Source: Nocardioides rotundus (GTDB lineage: Bacteria > Actinomycetota > Actinomycetes > Propionibacteriales > Nocardioidaceae). From it: 64,000 bases of DNA. The stretch's first letter is position 1, and each line of letters starts with the position of its first letter. Shown piece after piece: positions 34,374 to 42,580 of this stretch. The notes below the pieces were generated by a model, which was not told the origin of the DNA, did no database searches, and worked only from the letters and a program-made list of their open reading frames with translations. The position numbers and the translations under genes were made by a program. The stretch lies in the NCBI RefSeq assembly GCF_019931675.1, contig NZ_CP082922.1, positions 1,813,001-1,877,000 on the forward strand, in the 5' to 3' direction.

Positions 34374-35801
34374 TCATAGCGAGAGCTTGTCGACCACGTC
34401 GGCCAGGGAGTCCTCCTGGCCCACGTTGCCGGCGAACACGATGTAGGGGATCCCCCGTGCGGGACCGTCGACCGGGTCCCACAGGGAAACGATGCCGGGC
34501 AGCATCGGCCCGCGCACGATCGCCCGGTCGATCTCCAGCCCGTGCGCCGCGACGTCGGAGGAGGTGATGCCGCCCTTGGCCACGACGAACCGCGGGATGC
34601 GCTGCGCGACGGTCCGCCGCACCGCGCGGGTGAGCGCGGCGCTGACCCGGCGGGCGATCGCGAGCGACTCCTGGGCGTCGGCCCCCGTGACCAGGGTGCG
34701 GCTGGTGCGCAGGATCACCGTCCCCCTCTCCAGAGCGGCGGCGGCCGCGTCGGCCAGCTCGTCCACGTGCTCCTCGGGACGCTGGAGCACCTCGTGGACG
34801 TCGACCTCCAGCTCGTACGGCGCCCGGCGCTCGCGCAGCACGTCGAGCTGGCGGGTGGTCATCGAGACGTGGGAGCCGATCACGACCAGTCCGCCGACCG
34901 CGTCGGCGGCCGGCCCGCCCGCGCGGATCTCGGCCAGGTCGGCCGGCTCCAGCGGCGGATGCACGTCCTGGCCGATCAGCGCCCGGACGAACGGCGGGCC
35001 CACGCGGTAGACGAAGCGGCTGCCGGCGCGCTCGGCCGTCCGGATGGCCAGGGCCAGCCGCCGCAGGTCGGACTCGTCGACGATGTCGCACACGACCGGC
35101 TGCGCGTCCCGGGCCCCGCCGAGGATCGCGGCCGCCGCGTCGGGGTCGGTGCGCAGGGTCGTGAGGTCGACGTACGCCGTCTCGGCCGTCAGGTCGGTGC
35201 CGGCGGCCCGCTCGGCGACCCAGTCGGGCAGGTGGGAGCTGGTGTAGCCGAAGGTGGCGTCCCGGGCGTACTCCGTCTCGCCGACGGGCGTGTAGCCGGC
35301 CTCGGGCGAGCCGGCGTAGTGCGTGCCGTCCACCGTGATGCGCCCCGCGTCGGGGAACGCGGGCACCACGACGATGCCGTCCACCCGCTGCCCCGCCGTC
35401 CGCGCCTCGTCGGCCAGCACCAGCGGCTCCAGCGGGAAGTGCCCTCGCAGCGTGGAGTCCGACCGCGAGACCAGGTCGATCGTCCGGCCGGTCGTCGCTG
35501 CGGCCTCGAAGGCGGCGCGGGCGACCCGGACGTTGATCCGCTCGGCCTCGTCGGGGTCCAGGGAGCGGCTGTTGGTGAGCACGTAGACCGCAGGAGCCCC
35601 CTGCTGCAGTGCCCAGGTGAGGGCCTCGAGCGTGCCGTCGGTCAGGACGGGCAGGTCCGCGACCGACTGCGTCCCGGTCGGGTCGTCGTCCAGGACGACC
35701 AGGGTGCGGTCGAGGGGCAGCTCGTCGCGCACGGTCGCGGCAGGGACCTCGACCGATGCGGGATGACGGTCGGTCAGCTCCTCCAGGCTCCTTGCGGGCA
35801 C
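34374..35801 (-). CDS. Four-carbon acid sugar kinase (OtnK/DUF1537 family)
   Basis: GTG 35801 (MPARSLEELTDRHP) follows GAAGGAGCC. The 475-residue kinase has the N-terminal DUF1537 sugar-acid-binding domain, with VVLDDDPTGTQSVADLPV and LVSRSDSTLRGHFPLE. The C-terminal nucleotide-binding domain has GGLVVIGSHVSMTTRQ and FVVAKGGITSSDVA. Family members phosphorylate 3-oxo-tetronates, tetronates or related C4 acids. It is the first gene of a two-gene operon with the dehydrogenase. Confidence 0.88.
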   Translation of the reverse strand: MPARSLEELTDRHPASVEVPAATVRDELPLDRTLVVLDDDPTGTQSVADLPVLTDGTLEALTWALQQGAPAVYVLTNSRSLDPDEAERINVRVARAAFEAAATTGRTIDLVSRSDSTLRGHFPLEPLVLADEARTAGQRVDGIVVVPAFPDAGRITVDGTHYAGSPEAGYTPVGETEYARDATFGYTSSHLPDWVAERAAGTDLTAETAYVDLTTLRTDPDAAAAILGGARDAQPVVCDIVDESDLRRLALAIRTAERAGSRFVYRVGPPFVRALIGQDVHPPLEPADLAEIRAGGPAADAVGGLVVIGSHVSMTTRQLDVLRERRAPYELEVDVHEVLQRPEEHVDELADAAAAALERGTVILRTSRTLVTGADAQESLAIARRVSAALTRAVRRTVAQRIPRFVVAKGGITSSDVAAHGLEIDRAIVRGPMLPGIVSLWDPVDGPARGIPYIVFAGNVGQEDSLADVVDKLSL

Positions 35802-35871
35802 GGGCGGCTCCTTCGTCGGTTCCCGGCCCGGTCGTGACCGTGCCGGAGGTGATCGGCGGCGTGGGTGAACG

Positions 35872-36654
35872 CTAGCGCCCGGCTGCTCGCCGCGTCGCCG
35901 CCGGTGGTGTGCCGACGACCACGGCGCCGCCGACGGTCTCGTCCACCACCAGTCGCGCGTCCAGCCCGGCGTAGACCACCGCCTCCAGCACCGGACCAGG
36001 GTGGCCCGGTCCGGTCTCGAGAGCGAGGACCCCTCCCGGCGCGAGCCATGCGGGTGCCTCCTCGGCGATCCGCCGTTGCACTCGGGCCCCGTCGGCGCCG
36101 CCGTCCAGCGCACGTCGAGGCTCGTGCTCCCTCGCCTCCGGTGGCATCAGCCGGATCTCGTCGCTCGGCACATGCGGTGCGTTCGCGACCAGCACGTCGA
36201 CCCTGCCGCGCAGGTCGCTCGGCAGCGCGGAGTACAGGTCGCCCTCATGGACCCGCGCCTGCGGGGCGTTGAGCCGGGCCCAGGCCAGCGCCGTCGCCGA
36301 CAGGTCGGCGGCGTGCGCCTCGCGGGCGGGTACGACGGCCGCGACCGGCGCCGCTCCGCAGCACAGCTCGACCAGGACCCCGTCCGTCGGCATCCGCTCG
36401 GCCGCCGCGCGAGCCAGCAGCTCGGTGCGGCGCCGCGGGACGAAGACCCCGGGTCCGACCCGAAGGCGACGGCCGGCGAAGAGCACCCAGCCGAGCACGG
36501 TCTCCAGCGGCTCGCCGGTCACCCGTCGGGCGACCCGGGCGTGCAGCTCGTCGGCGGACCAGCCCTCGCCGAGCAGCAGACCGGCCTCCTCCTCGGCGAA
36601 CACGCAGCCGGCCGCGCGCAGCCGCCGGGCGAGCGCGTCGATGTCGGGGGTCAT
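35872..36654 (-). CDS. Putative protein N5-glutamine methyltransferase (PrmC-related)
   Basis: ATG 36654 overlaps the phosphatase stop as ATGA. The 260-residue protein has an N-terminal helical PrmC-like domain (about 1-75), then FVPRRRTELLARAA, SAM motif I LVELCCGAAPVAAVV, and the active-site region VDVLVANAPHVPSDE. PrmC enzymes carry NPPY at this last position; here it is NAPH. Actinobacterial PrmC-related proteins often show NAPY, so the His is the odd feature and activity on release factors is doubtful. A typical prmC would be expected elsewhere near prfA. Confidence 0.8.
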   Translation of the reverse strand: MTPDIDALARRLRAAGCVFAEEEAGLLLGEGWSADELHARVARRVTGEPLETVLGWVLFAGRRLRVGPGVFVPRRRTELLARAAAERMPTDGVLVELCCGAAPVAAVVPAREAHAADLSATALAWARLNAPQARVHEGDLYSALPSDLRGRVDVLVANAPHVPSDEIRLMPPEAREHEPRRALDGGADGARVQRRIAEEAPAWLAPGGVLALETGPGHPGPVLEAVVYAGLDARLVVDETVGGAVVVGTPPAATRRAAGR

Positions 36655-37160
36655 CCGCGCCCGACGTACACCTCGGTCGCGCGTGCGCCCTGGGTGGTCA
36701 GGTCGGCCCAGGGCCCGTCCAGCTCGAAGACGGCCATCGCTCCGGGGCGGAAGTCCGGGTGCGCGAGCAGGGTGCTCGTCGAGCCGTCGTCCAGGGTCAT
36801 CGCCAGCACCGACATGGTGGGGTTGTGACCCACCACGACCAGGGTCCGGACGTCGTCGTCGACGAGGTGGATCAGGTCCAGTACGGCCTCCGGGCCGGCG
36901 GAGTAGATGCCGGGCTCGGCGCTCCCGGTGGACGGGTCGTAGTCCCCTCCGGCGCACACGCCCGCCCACGTCTCCTGGGCCCGCCTCGCCTCGGAGACCA
37001 GGGCCAGGTCGGGCCGCAGCCCCTGCGCGGCCAGCCAGCGGCCGGCGTCCCGGGCGGCGCTGGCGCCGGCGTCGGTCAGGGGTCGCTCACGGTCACTGCT
37101 CGCCGACGACGCGGCGGCGGCGTGCCGCATCACGACGAGTCGTCGTCCTTGATCTGCCAC
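36651..37160 (-). CDS. SixA-type phosphohistidine phosphatase
   Basis: Start GTG 37160 (VADQGRRLVVMRHAAA) is chosen because sequence upstream is antisense to fabI. The 169-residue histidine phosphatase has catalytic RHA near residue 11 (SixA-type variant of RHG), LTDAGASAARDAGRWLAAQG, LVSEARRAQETW, and the second catalytic His in LVVVGHNPTMS. SixA enzymes dephosphorylate phosphohistidine on signalling or PTS proteins; the target here is not known. It overlaps the PrmC-related gene by 4 bp. Confidence 0.87.
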   Translation of the reverse strand: MADQGRRLVVMRHAAAASSASSDRERPLTDAGASAARDAGRWLAAQGLRPDLALVSEARRAQETWAGVCAGGDYDPSTGSAEPGIYSAGPEAVLDLIHLVDDDVRTLVVVGHNPTMSVLAMTLDDGSTSTLLAHPDFRPGAMAVFELDGPWADLTTQGARATEVYVGRG

Positions 37161-37191
37161 GGGGTGAGTGTGGCATCCCGCGTCGTCGAGG

Positions 37192-37962
37192 TCAGGCACC
37201 CATCGCGTGGAAGCCGCCGTCCACGTGCACGATCTCACCGGTCGTGGCCGGGAAGAGGTCGCTGAGCAGCGCGCAGATCGCCCGTGCGGTCGGGTCCGCG
37301 TCGGTCTCGTCCCACCCGAGTGGGGCCCGGGTGGACCACATCGACTCCAGGTCCTCGAAGCCGGGGATCGCCTTGGCGGCCAGCGTCTTGAGCGGGCCGG
37401 CCGAGACGAGGTTGCAGCGGATGCCGTCGGGGCCCAGGTCGCGGGCGAGGTAGCGCGAGGTGTTCTCCAGCGCGGCCTTCGCCACGCCCATCCAGTCGTA
37501 GGCCGGCCACGCGACGGTGGCGTCGAAGGTCAGCCCGACGATCGAGGAGCCCTCCCCCATCAGCGGGCGGCAGGCCACGGCGAGCGAGCGCAGGGAGTAC
37601 GCCGAGACCTGGACGGCCTGCGCGACGTCGTCCCACGGCCCCTCCAGGAACTTCCCGCCCAGGAGAGTCTCCGGGTTGCCGTAGGCGATGGAGTGGACCA
37701 CACCGTCGAGGCCGTCGACGTGCTCGCGGACGGCCGCCTCGAGCCCAGCAAGGTGGTCCTCGTCAGTCACGTCGAGCTCGAGGACGGGTGCCTCCTTCGG
37801 CAGCCGCTTGGCGATCCGCCGGGTGATGCCGAGCGCGCGTCCGAAGTTGGAGATGAGCACCTCGGCGCCCTGCTCCTGCGCGAACCGGGCGGCTGCGAAG
37901 CCGATGGACTTGTCCATCGTCACGCCCGCGACCAGGATCCGCTTGCCGTCCAGGATGCCCAT
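37192..37962 (-). CDS. fabI: NADH-dependent enoyl-ACP reductase (FabI/InhA type)
   Basis: The 256-residue divergent SDR has GILDGKRILVAGVTMDKSIG (nucleotide binding), VVHSIAYGNPETLLGG and the catalytic YDWMGVAKAALE (Tyr-x6-Lys). ISAGPLKTLAAKAI appears as VSAGPLKTLAAKAI, and the C-terminus is VDGGFHAMGA, as in InhA. It performs the last reduction of each FAS-II elongation cycle. It is co-oriented with fabG 44 bp upstream, the same arrangement as mycobacterial fabG1-inhA, and is probably a single operon. Confidence 0.93.
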   Translation of the reverse strand: MGILDGKRILVAGVTMDKSIGFAAARFAQEQGAEVLISNFGRALGITRRIAKRLPKEAPVLELDVTDEDHLAGLEAAVREHVDGLDGVVHSIAYGNPETLLGGKFLEGPWDDVAQAVQVSAYSLRSLAVACRPLMGEGSSIVGLTFDATVAWPAYDWMGVAKAALENTSRYLARDLGPDGIRCNLVSAGPLKTLAAKAIPGFEDLESMWSTRAPLGWDETDADPTARAICALLSDLFPATTGEIVHVDGGFHAMGA

Positions 37963-38006
37963 CGGTGTGCCTTCCTCGTGGAGTTCTTGTCGTGGTGTGT
38001 GGACCC

Positions 38007-38732
38007 TCAGTGGCCCATGCCCAGGCCGCCGTCGACCGGGATCACGGCGCCGGTGACGTAGGCCGCCCCCGGCGAGGCGAGCCAGGTGACCGCGGCTGCG
38101 ATCTCGTCCGGGCTGGCGTAGCGGCCGAGCGGGACCTGGGTCTTGATCGCGGACTTCTGCTCGTCGGTCAGCGCATCGGTCATGTCGGTCTCGACGAAGC
38201 CGGGAGCGACGACGTTGGCGGTGATCGAGCGTGACCCGAGCTCACGTGCCACGGAGCGGGCCATGCCGACCAGCGCCGACTTCGAGGCCGCGTAGTTGAC
38301 CTGGCCGGCGGAGCCGAGCAGCCCCACAACGGAGGAGATGAGCACGATTCGTCCACGACGCAGGCGCAGCATGCCCTTCGCCGCCCGGCGTACCACCTTG
38401 AACGTGCCGCTGAGGTTGGTGTCGATGACGGAGTCCCAGTCCTCGTCGCTCATCCGCAGCAGCAGCGTGTCCTGGGTGATGCCGGCGTTGGCCACCAGCA
38501 CCTCCACCGGGCCGTTCGCTGCCTCGACCTCCTCGAAGGCGCGCAGCACCGACTCGCCGTCGGTGATGTCGCAGCGCACGTCCAGGGCGCCCTCGGGGCC
38601 GCCGCCGGAGCGGGTGGTGACGGCCACCTTGTCGCCCTGGGCGATGAAGGCCTCGGCGATCGCGCGGCCGATGCCGCGGTTGCCCCCGGTGACGAGGACG
38701 GAACGGGGCTCGGGTGTCTGCTGGTCGGTCAC
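38007..38732 (-). CDS. fabG: 3-oxoacyl-ACP reductase
   Basis: GTG 38732 (VTDQQTPEPRSVLVTGGNRGIG) is preferred over a TTG two codons upstream. The 241-residue SDR has TGGNRGIG, LVANAGIT, catalytic Ser (VLISSVVGLLGSAGQ), YAASK and VAPGFVETDMT. It reduces 3-oxoacyl-ACP with NADPH in FAS-II. It directly precedes fabI, matching the fabG1-inhA operon of mycobacteria. This supports a type II elongation system in this organism. Confidence 0.92.
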   Translation of the reverse strand: MTDQQTPEPRSVLVTGGNRGIGRAIAEAFIAQGDKVAVTTRSGGGPEGALDVRCDITDGESVLRAFEEVEAANGPVEVLVANAGITQDTLLLRMSDEDWDSVIDTNLSGTFKVVRRAAKGMLRLRRGRIVLISSVVGLLGSAGQVNYAASKSALVGMARSVARELGSRSITANVVAPGFVETDMTDALTDEQKSAIKTQVPLGRYASPDEIAAAVTWLASPGAAYVTGAVIPVDGGLGMGH

Positions 38733-38779
38733 AGGCAACGACGCTAGTGATTACCGATGGGTAGACCGAGTCGGGGCCA

Positions 38780-39004
38780 TCAGTCCAGCGGGGCGTCGTC
38801 CTCAAGGCGGAAGCCGATCTTCAGCCCGACCTGGAAGTGCTCGACCTGACCGTCCTTGGCCTGGCCACGGATCTGGGTGACCTCGAACCAGTCGATGTGG
38901 CGCAGGGTGTCCCCCGCTCGCTCGATCCCGTTGCGGACGGCCTGCTCGATGCTCTCGGGGGACGTTCCGACGATCTCGGTGATGCGGTAGGTGCGGTTGG
39001 ACAT
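38780..39004 (-). CDS. Dodecin family flavin-binding protein
   Basis: The 74-residue protein shows the dodecin pattern: YRITEIVGTSPESIEQAVRNGIERA, then WFEVTQIRGQAKDGQVEHFQVGLKIGFRLE, with the stacking Trp in DWFEV. Dodecins form 12-subunit spheres that bind FMN, riboflavin or CoA as storage or sequestration. It stands alone 48 bp upstream of fabG on the same strand. Confidence 0.92.
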   Translation of the reverse strand: MSNRTYRITEIVGTSPESIEQAVRNGIERAGDTLRHIDWFEVTQIRGQAKDGQVEHFQVGLKIGFRLEDDAPLD

Positions 39005-39080
39005 GCGATGCCTCCAGACTCGGGGCGGGATCCTCGGCCGGACCCCGGTGCCGCGATGCTAGCGGCGTAGGGTGGAGACC

Positions 39081-39404
39081 ATGGCCAGCTCCTCCCGGCG
39101 TTCGGGTCGCGACGACTCCGAGCCCGTCCGGATCACCTCGGCGCATGCGAGCGCCGATGAGGACCGGCACGCCCGGGAGCGGAGGTACCTCTTCTCCATG
39201 GCCCTGCGGGTCGCCTGCTTCGTCGGAGCGGTCGCGGTGGGGCCCGGCTGGCTGCGCTGGGTGCTGGTCGCGGGTGCAGTGTTCCTTCCCTGGTTCGCGG
39301 TCGTCGCCGCGAACGCCGCCGCTCCGCGCGATGACGGCTTCCGCCTGCGCGACGTCCCGGAGTCCCACCCCGAGCTGGGCCCGGGCAACCACCGGGCGCT
39401 GTAG
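39081..39404 (+). CDS. DUF3099 family membrane protein
   Basis: ATG 39081 is used. The 107-residue protein has the conserved N-terminal segment VRITSAHASADEDRHARERRY. Two TM helices follow (ALRVACFVGAVAVGPGWLRW and VLVAGAVFLPWFAVVAANAA) and a polar tail. The pattern matches actinobacterial DUF3099; function is unknown. It is divergent from the dodecin gene. Confidence 0.85.
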   Translation: MASSSRRSGRDDSEPVRITSAHASADEDRHARERRYLFSMALRVACFVGAVAVGPGWLRWVLVAGAVFLPWFAVVAANAAAPRDDGFRLRDVPESHPELGPGNHRAL

Positions 39405-39605
39405 ACCGGCAGCTCGCTCGGCGGGCTTGCCTTTCGCTCCGCGCGTCCTCCACACTGGCGGTGAGGCGGACACCAGTCCCGCTTCACGCGCGTACGGACA
39501 GTGCACCCCCGTGACTGCCCGTCCGCGTCGATGGTGGGCCGGTCGGCCGTCCCCCGTGGTCGGCCGGCCCGCCTTCGTCACCCAGCCCCGTTCTAGGCTG
39601 GCCGG

Positions 39606-39836
39606 GTGAGCGACCTTCCGGAGATCTGCTCGGCCAAGGGCTGCCAGGCGCCCGCCGAGTGGGCGCTGCTGTGGAACAACCCGAAGCTGCACACGCCGGA
39701 CCGGCGCAAGACGTGGCTGGCGTGCACCGAGCACCGTGAGCAGCTCTCGGCGTTCCTCCAGGCCCGGGGGTTCCTGCGCGACGTCGTCCCTCACGGATCC
39801 GCCCCGGGTTCCGCGGAGTCCCCCGAGCGGGGGTAG
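39606..39836 (+). CDS. Small Cys-containing actinobacterial protein
   Basis: The 76-residue protein starts at GTG 39606. It contains ICSAKGCQAPAEWALLWNNPKLH, then RRKTWLACTEHREQLSAFLQARGFL, a CxxxxC...CxxH arrangement that suggests a small zinc site. From memory the pattern is common in actinobacterial genomes as a hypothetical protein. The 201-bp gap upstream (39405-39605) holds only a GC-rich inverted repeat (GGGCCGG...CCGGCCC) that may terminate the DUF3099 gene. Confidence 0.8.
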   Translation: MSDLPEICSAKGCQAPAEWALLWNNPKLHTPDRRKTWLACTEHREQLSAFLQARGFLRDVVPHGSAPGSAESPERG

Positions 39837-39912
39837 CCCAGCCTCGCCCGGGCCGTGGCACGACGTGGCCTGGCTACCCCCTGATCGCGCCTCGCGCCCG
39901 GCCCGCCCACAA

Positions 39913-39954
39913 CGTCATCCGGAGCGGGGAACCGCTTCTCCGGAGCGCATGACG
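39913..39954. repeat. 42-bp dispersed palindromic repeat, copy 3
   Basis: The repeat starts CGTCATCCGGAG and ends CGGAGCGCATGACG, with core GGGGAACCGCTTCTCC. It has the same length and outer CGTCAT/ATGACG arms as copies 1, 2 and 4. It lies between convergent genes ending at 39836 (+) and 39994 (-). Confidence 0.85.
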
Positions 39955-39993
39955 TCCCGTGGGACGGCGGGAGGGAGGGGCGAGTACGGCGGT

Positions 39994-40992
39994 TCAGCCG
40001 CCGATGGCGGACATCGGGCGGTCGGGCTGCAGGAACGTCGGGTCGTCGATCCCGTGACCGGCCCGCTTGCCGCGCATCGCGATGATCCAGCGGTCGGCGA
40101 GCTCCTCGTCGGAGGCACCGGAGCGCAGCGCGGCCCGCAGGTCGGACTCCTCGCGCGCGAAGAGGCAGTTGCGCACCTGGCCGTCCGCGGTGAGGCGGAC
40201 CCGGTCGCAGTCGCCGCAGAAGGGGCGGGTCACCGACGCGATGACCCCCACGGTCCCGGGACCGCCGTCGACGGTGAAGAGCTCGGCGGGGGCGCTGCCG
40301 CGCGGCTCGGCGGCGGGCGCGAGGTCGAACTCGGCGTCCAGACGGGTGAAGATCTCGTCCGCGGTGATCATCTCCTCGCGGTTCCACCGGTGCTGCGCGT
40401 CCAGCGGCATCTGCTCGATGAACCGCAGCTGGTAGCCGTGCTCCAGGCACCAGCGCAGCAGCTCGGGCGCCTGGTCGTCGTTGCTGCCGCGCAGCAGCAC
40501 GGCGTTGATCTTGATCGGGTCGAGCCCGGCGGCGCCGGCGGCCTCCAGGCCGGCGATCACGTCGTGCAGCCGGTCCCGCCGGGTGATCTCCGCGAACGTG
40601 TCGCGGCGCACGGTGTCCAGGGAGACGTTGATCCGGTCCAGGCCGGCGTCGGCCAGCGCCTGCGCCGTACGCGAGAGCCCCAGCGCGTTGGTGGTCAGCG
40701 ACACCTCCACGTTCGGCGCGTCCTCCTTCACCTGCGCCACGATCCCGGTCAGCCCGCGGCGGATCAGCGGCTCGCCGCCGGTGAAGCGGACCTCCCGGAT
40801 GCCGAGCAGGTCGACACCGATCCGGACCAGGCGCACCACCTCGTCGTCGGTCAGGACCTGCTCGGTCGGCAGCCAGTCCAGCCCCTCGGCGGGCATGCAG
40901 TAGTTGCACCGCAGGTTGCAGCGATCGGTGAGGGACACACGGAGGTCGGTCGCCACCCGGCCGTAGCGGTCCTCGAGCGCTCGCGTCGTCAT
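39994..40992 (-). CDS. moaA: GTP 3',8-cyclase
   Basis: The 332-residue radical SAM enzyme has N-terminal cluster motif CNLRCNYCMP (about residue 25), GGEPLIRRGL and INVSLDTVRRDTF. The C-terminal second cluster is FCGDCDRVRLTADGQVRNCLF, and the protein ends with the required Gly-Gly tail (MSAIGG). It converts GTP to 3',8-cH2GTP with MoaC in molybdenum-cofactor synthesis. No other moa genes are adjacent. Confidence 0.94.
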   Translation of the reverse strand: MTTRALEDRYGRVATDLRVSLTDRCNLRCNYCMPAEGLDWLPTEQVLTDDEVVRLVRIGVDLLGIREVRFTGGEPLIRRGLTGIVAQVKEDAPNVEVSLTTNALGLSRTAQALADAGLDRINVSLDTVRRDTFAEITRRDRLHDVIAGLEAAGAAGLDPIKINAVLLRGSNDDQAPELLRWCLEHGYQLRFIEQMPLDAQHRWNREEMITADEIFTRLDAEFDLAPAAEPRGSAPAELFTVDGGPGTVGVIASVTRPFCGDCDRVRLTADGQVRNCLFAREESDLRAALRSGASDEELADRWIIAMRGKRAGHGIDDPTFLQPDRPMSAIGG

Positions 40993-41047
40993 GATGCGAG
41001 TCTAGGCCGCGCACGGTTGGTCGTGCGTTGCCGGATAGCCTCGAAGC

Positions 41048-41920
41048 GTGCGTTCCCTCCGCTTCCTGCTCAGCCGCAGGTGGGTGCTGTTCTTCCTGGC
41101 CGTGGTGGTGCTGGCGTACGGCGCCTGGTGGCTCGGCGAATGGCAGTTCGGCCGGCTCGCCGATCGCCGCCAGGACAACCGGATCGTCGAGCGCAACGAG
41201 CAGGCCGCTCCGGCGCCGGTCGGGGACGTCCTCGGCGTCGGCCGGCCCGTCTCGGAGGAGGACGAGTGGCGCAGCGTCACCGCCACGGGCACCTACGCGG
41301 TCGAGGACACCGTCATCGTGCGCTACCAGACCCGCGAGGGCACCTCGGGCGTGGACGTGGTCGTCCCGCTCGTCACCGGCGACGGCACCGCTCTCCTGGT
41401 CGACCGCGGCTGGATGATGACCGACAACGCCGGATCGGCCGAGGTCGACGTACCCGACCCGCCGTCGGGCCAGGTCACCGTGACCGGATGGGTGCGCGCG
41501 GACGAGAGCGCCGAGGAGGCCAGCGCGGCCGTGACCGACGGCTCGACCCGGGCGATCTCCAGCCGGCGGATCGGCGAGGCGATCGATCGCGAGGTGTACG
41601 GCGGCTTCGTCGACCTCGCCAAGGAGGACCCGGCGCCCGAGAAGCCGCTGATGCGCACCGAGCTCCCCGACCTCGGGGAGGGCCCGCACTTCTTCTACGG
41701 CCTGCAGTGGTGGTTCTTCGGGCTGCTGGCCGTCGGCGGCTTCCTCTACCTCGCCTATGACGAGTGGCGGCACCCGGAGAAGGCGCGCCGGGCGCGGGAG
41801 CAGCGTCAGAGCGAGCGCAGCATCCCGCCGTCGACGGGCACCATCGCCCCCGACACGAACGAGGCGGCCGGCGACAGCAGGAAGGCCGCGACCCGGCCGA
41901 ACTCCTCCGGCTCGCCGTAG
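41048..41920 (+). CDS. SURF1 family protein
   Basis: The 290-residue membrane protein starts at GTG 41048. TM1 is VLFFLAVVVLAYGAWWLGEWQF (about 13-34). An extracytoplasmic domain follows with GRPVSEEDEWRSVTATGTY and VDRGWMMTDNAG. TM2 is GLQWWFFGLLAVGGFLYLAY (about 218-237), then a basic tail. SURF1 proteins help haem insertion and assembly of cytochrome c oxidase. The last 38 residues overlap the convergent SDR gene by 115 bp and are low-complexity, so the natural functional end may be near residue 250. Confidence 0.88.
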   Translation: MRSLRFLLSRRWVLFFLAVVVLAYGAWWLGEWQFGRLADRRQDNRIVERNEQAAPAPVGDVLGVGRPVSEEDEWRSVTATGTYAVEDTVIVRYQTREGTSGVDVVVPLVTGDGTALLVDRGWMMTDNAGSAEVDVPDPPSGQVTVTGWVRADESAEEASAAVTDGSTRAISSRRIGEAIDREVYGGFVDLAKEDPAPEKPLMRTELPDLGEGPHFFYGLQWWFFGLLAVGGFLYLAYDEWRHPEKARRAREQRQSERSIPPSTGTIAPDTNEAAGDSRKAATRPNSSGSP

Positions 41921-42564
41921 CGGCGCAGCGGGATCGTCGCGATCGAGCGCCGCCGCGCCGCCTCGGCATCGCCGGTCGCCTCGTCGAGCTCCTCCACCCG
42001 CTCGGTGGAGACGCGGCCCGGCATCAGCCCGTTGACCCGGACGCCGTCCGGCCCGAGCTCGTCGGCCAGCTGCTTGGCGACCATGGCCAGCCCCGGGCGG
42101 AGGCCGTTGGAGACGGCCATCTCCGGGAGCGGGCTGCGCACGCTGGTCGAGAGAACCAGGCCCAGCGCCCCGCCCTCGCCGAGCTCCCGCCCGATCTCGC
42201 GGGCCAGCCGGATGGCGCCCAGGAAGACGCTGTCAAAGGCGGCCGCCCACTGCTCGTCGGTCGTGTCCAGCACCCGCCCCGGCGGTGGCCCGCCGACGCT
42301 GATGAGCGCTCCGTCGACCCGGCCGAAGGCCTCCCGAGCCGTGCTGAGCAGGAGGGCCGGAGTCCCGGGGTCGGCGTTGTCGGCCACGACGCCGAGCGCA
42401 CGCTCCTCCCCCAGGTCGCTCACGGCGGCATCCAGGTGGCCGGCGTCCCGGCCGGAGAGCACCACGCGGGCGCCCTCGGCGACGAGCGCGTCGGCGGTGG
42501 CCCGTCCCAGGCCGCGCGCCCCGCCGGTCACGACGTACACCCGGTCGGTCAGCTGCAGGTCCAT
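41806..42564 (-). CDS. SDR family oxidoreductase
   Basis: The 252-residue protein has NAD(P)-binding YVVTGGARGLGRATADAL and the NxAG-equivalent GALISVGGPPPG. The usual catalytic Tyr-x3-Lys region reads VSNGLRPGLAMVAKQLADEL, without an obvious Tyr four residues before the Lys. The C-terminus SFVSGAMVPVDGGMLRSL is typical. The missing Tyr suggests altered or absent dehydrogenase activity. The substrate is unknown. Confidence 0.85.
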   Translation of the reverse strand: MDLQLTDRVYVVTGGARGLGRATADALVAEGARVVLSGRDAGHLDAAVSDLGEERALGVVADNADPGTPALLLSTAREAFGRVDGALISVGGPPPGRVLDTTDEQWAAAFDSVFLGAIRLAREIGRELGEGGALGLVLSTSVRSPLPEMAVSNGLRPGLAMVAKQLADELGPDGVRVNGLMPGRVSTERVEELDEATGDAEAARRRSIATIPLRRYGEPEEFGRVAAFLLSPAASFVSGAMVPVDGGMLRSL

Positions 42565-42580
42565 GGAGCGAACCTAGCCG

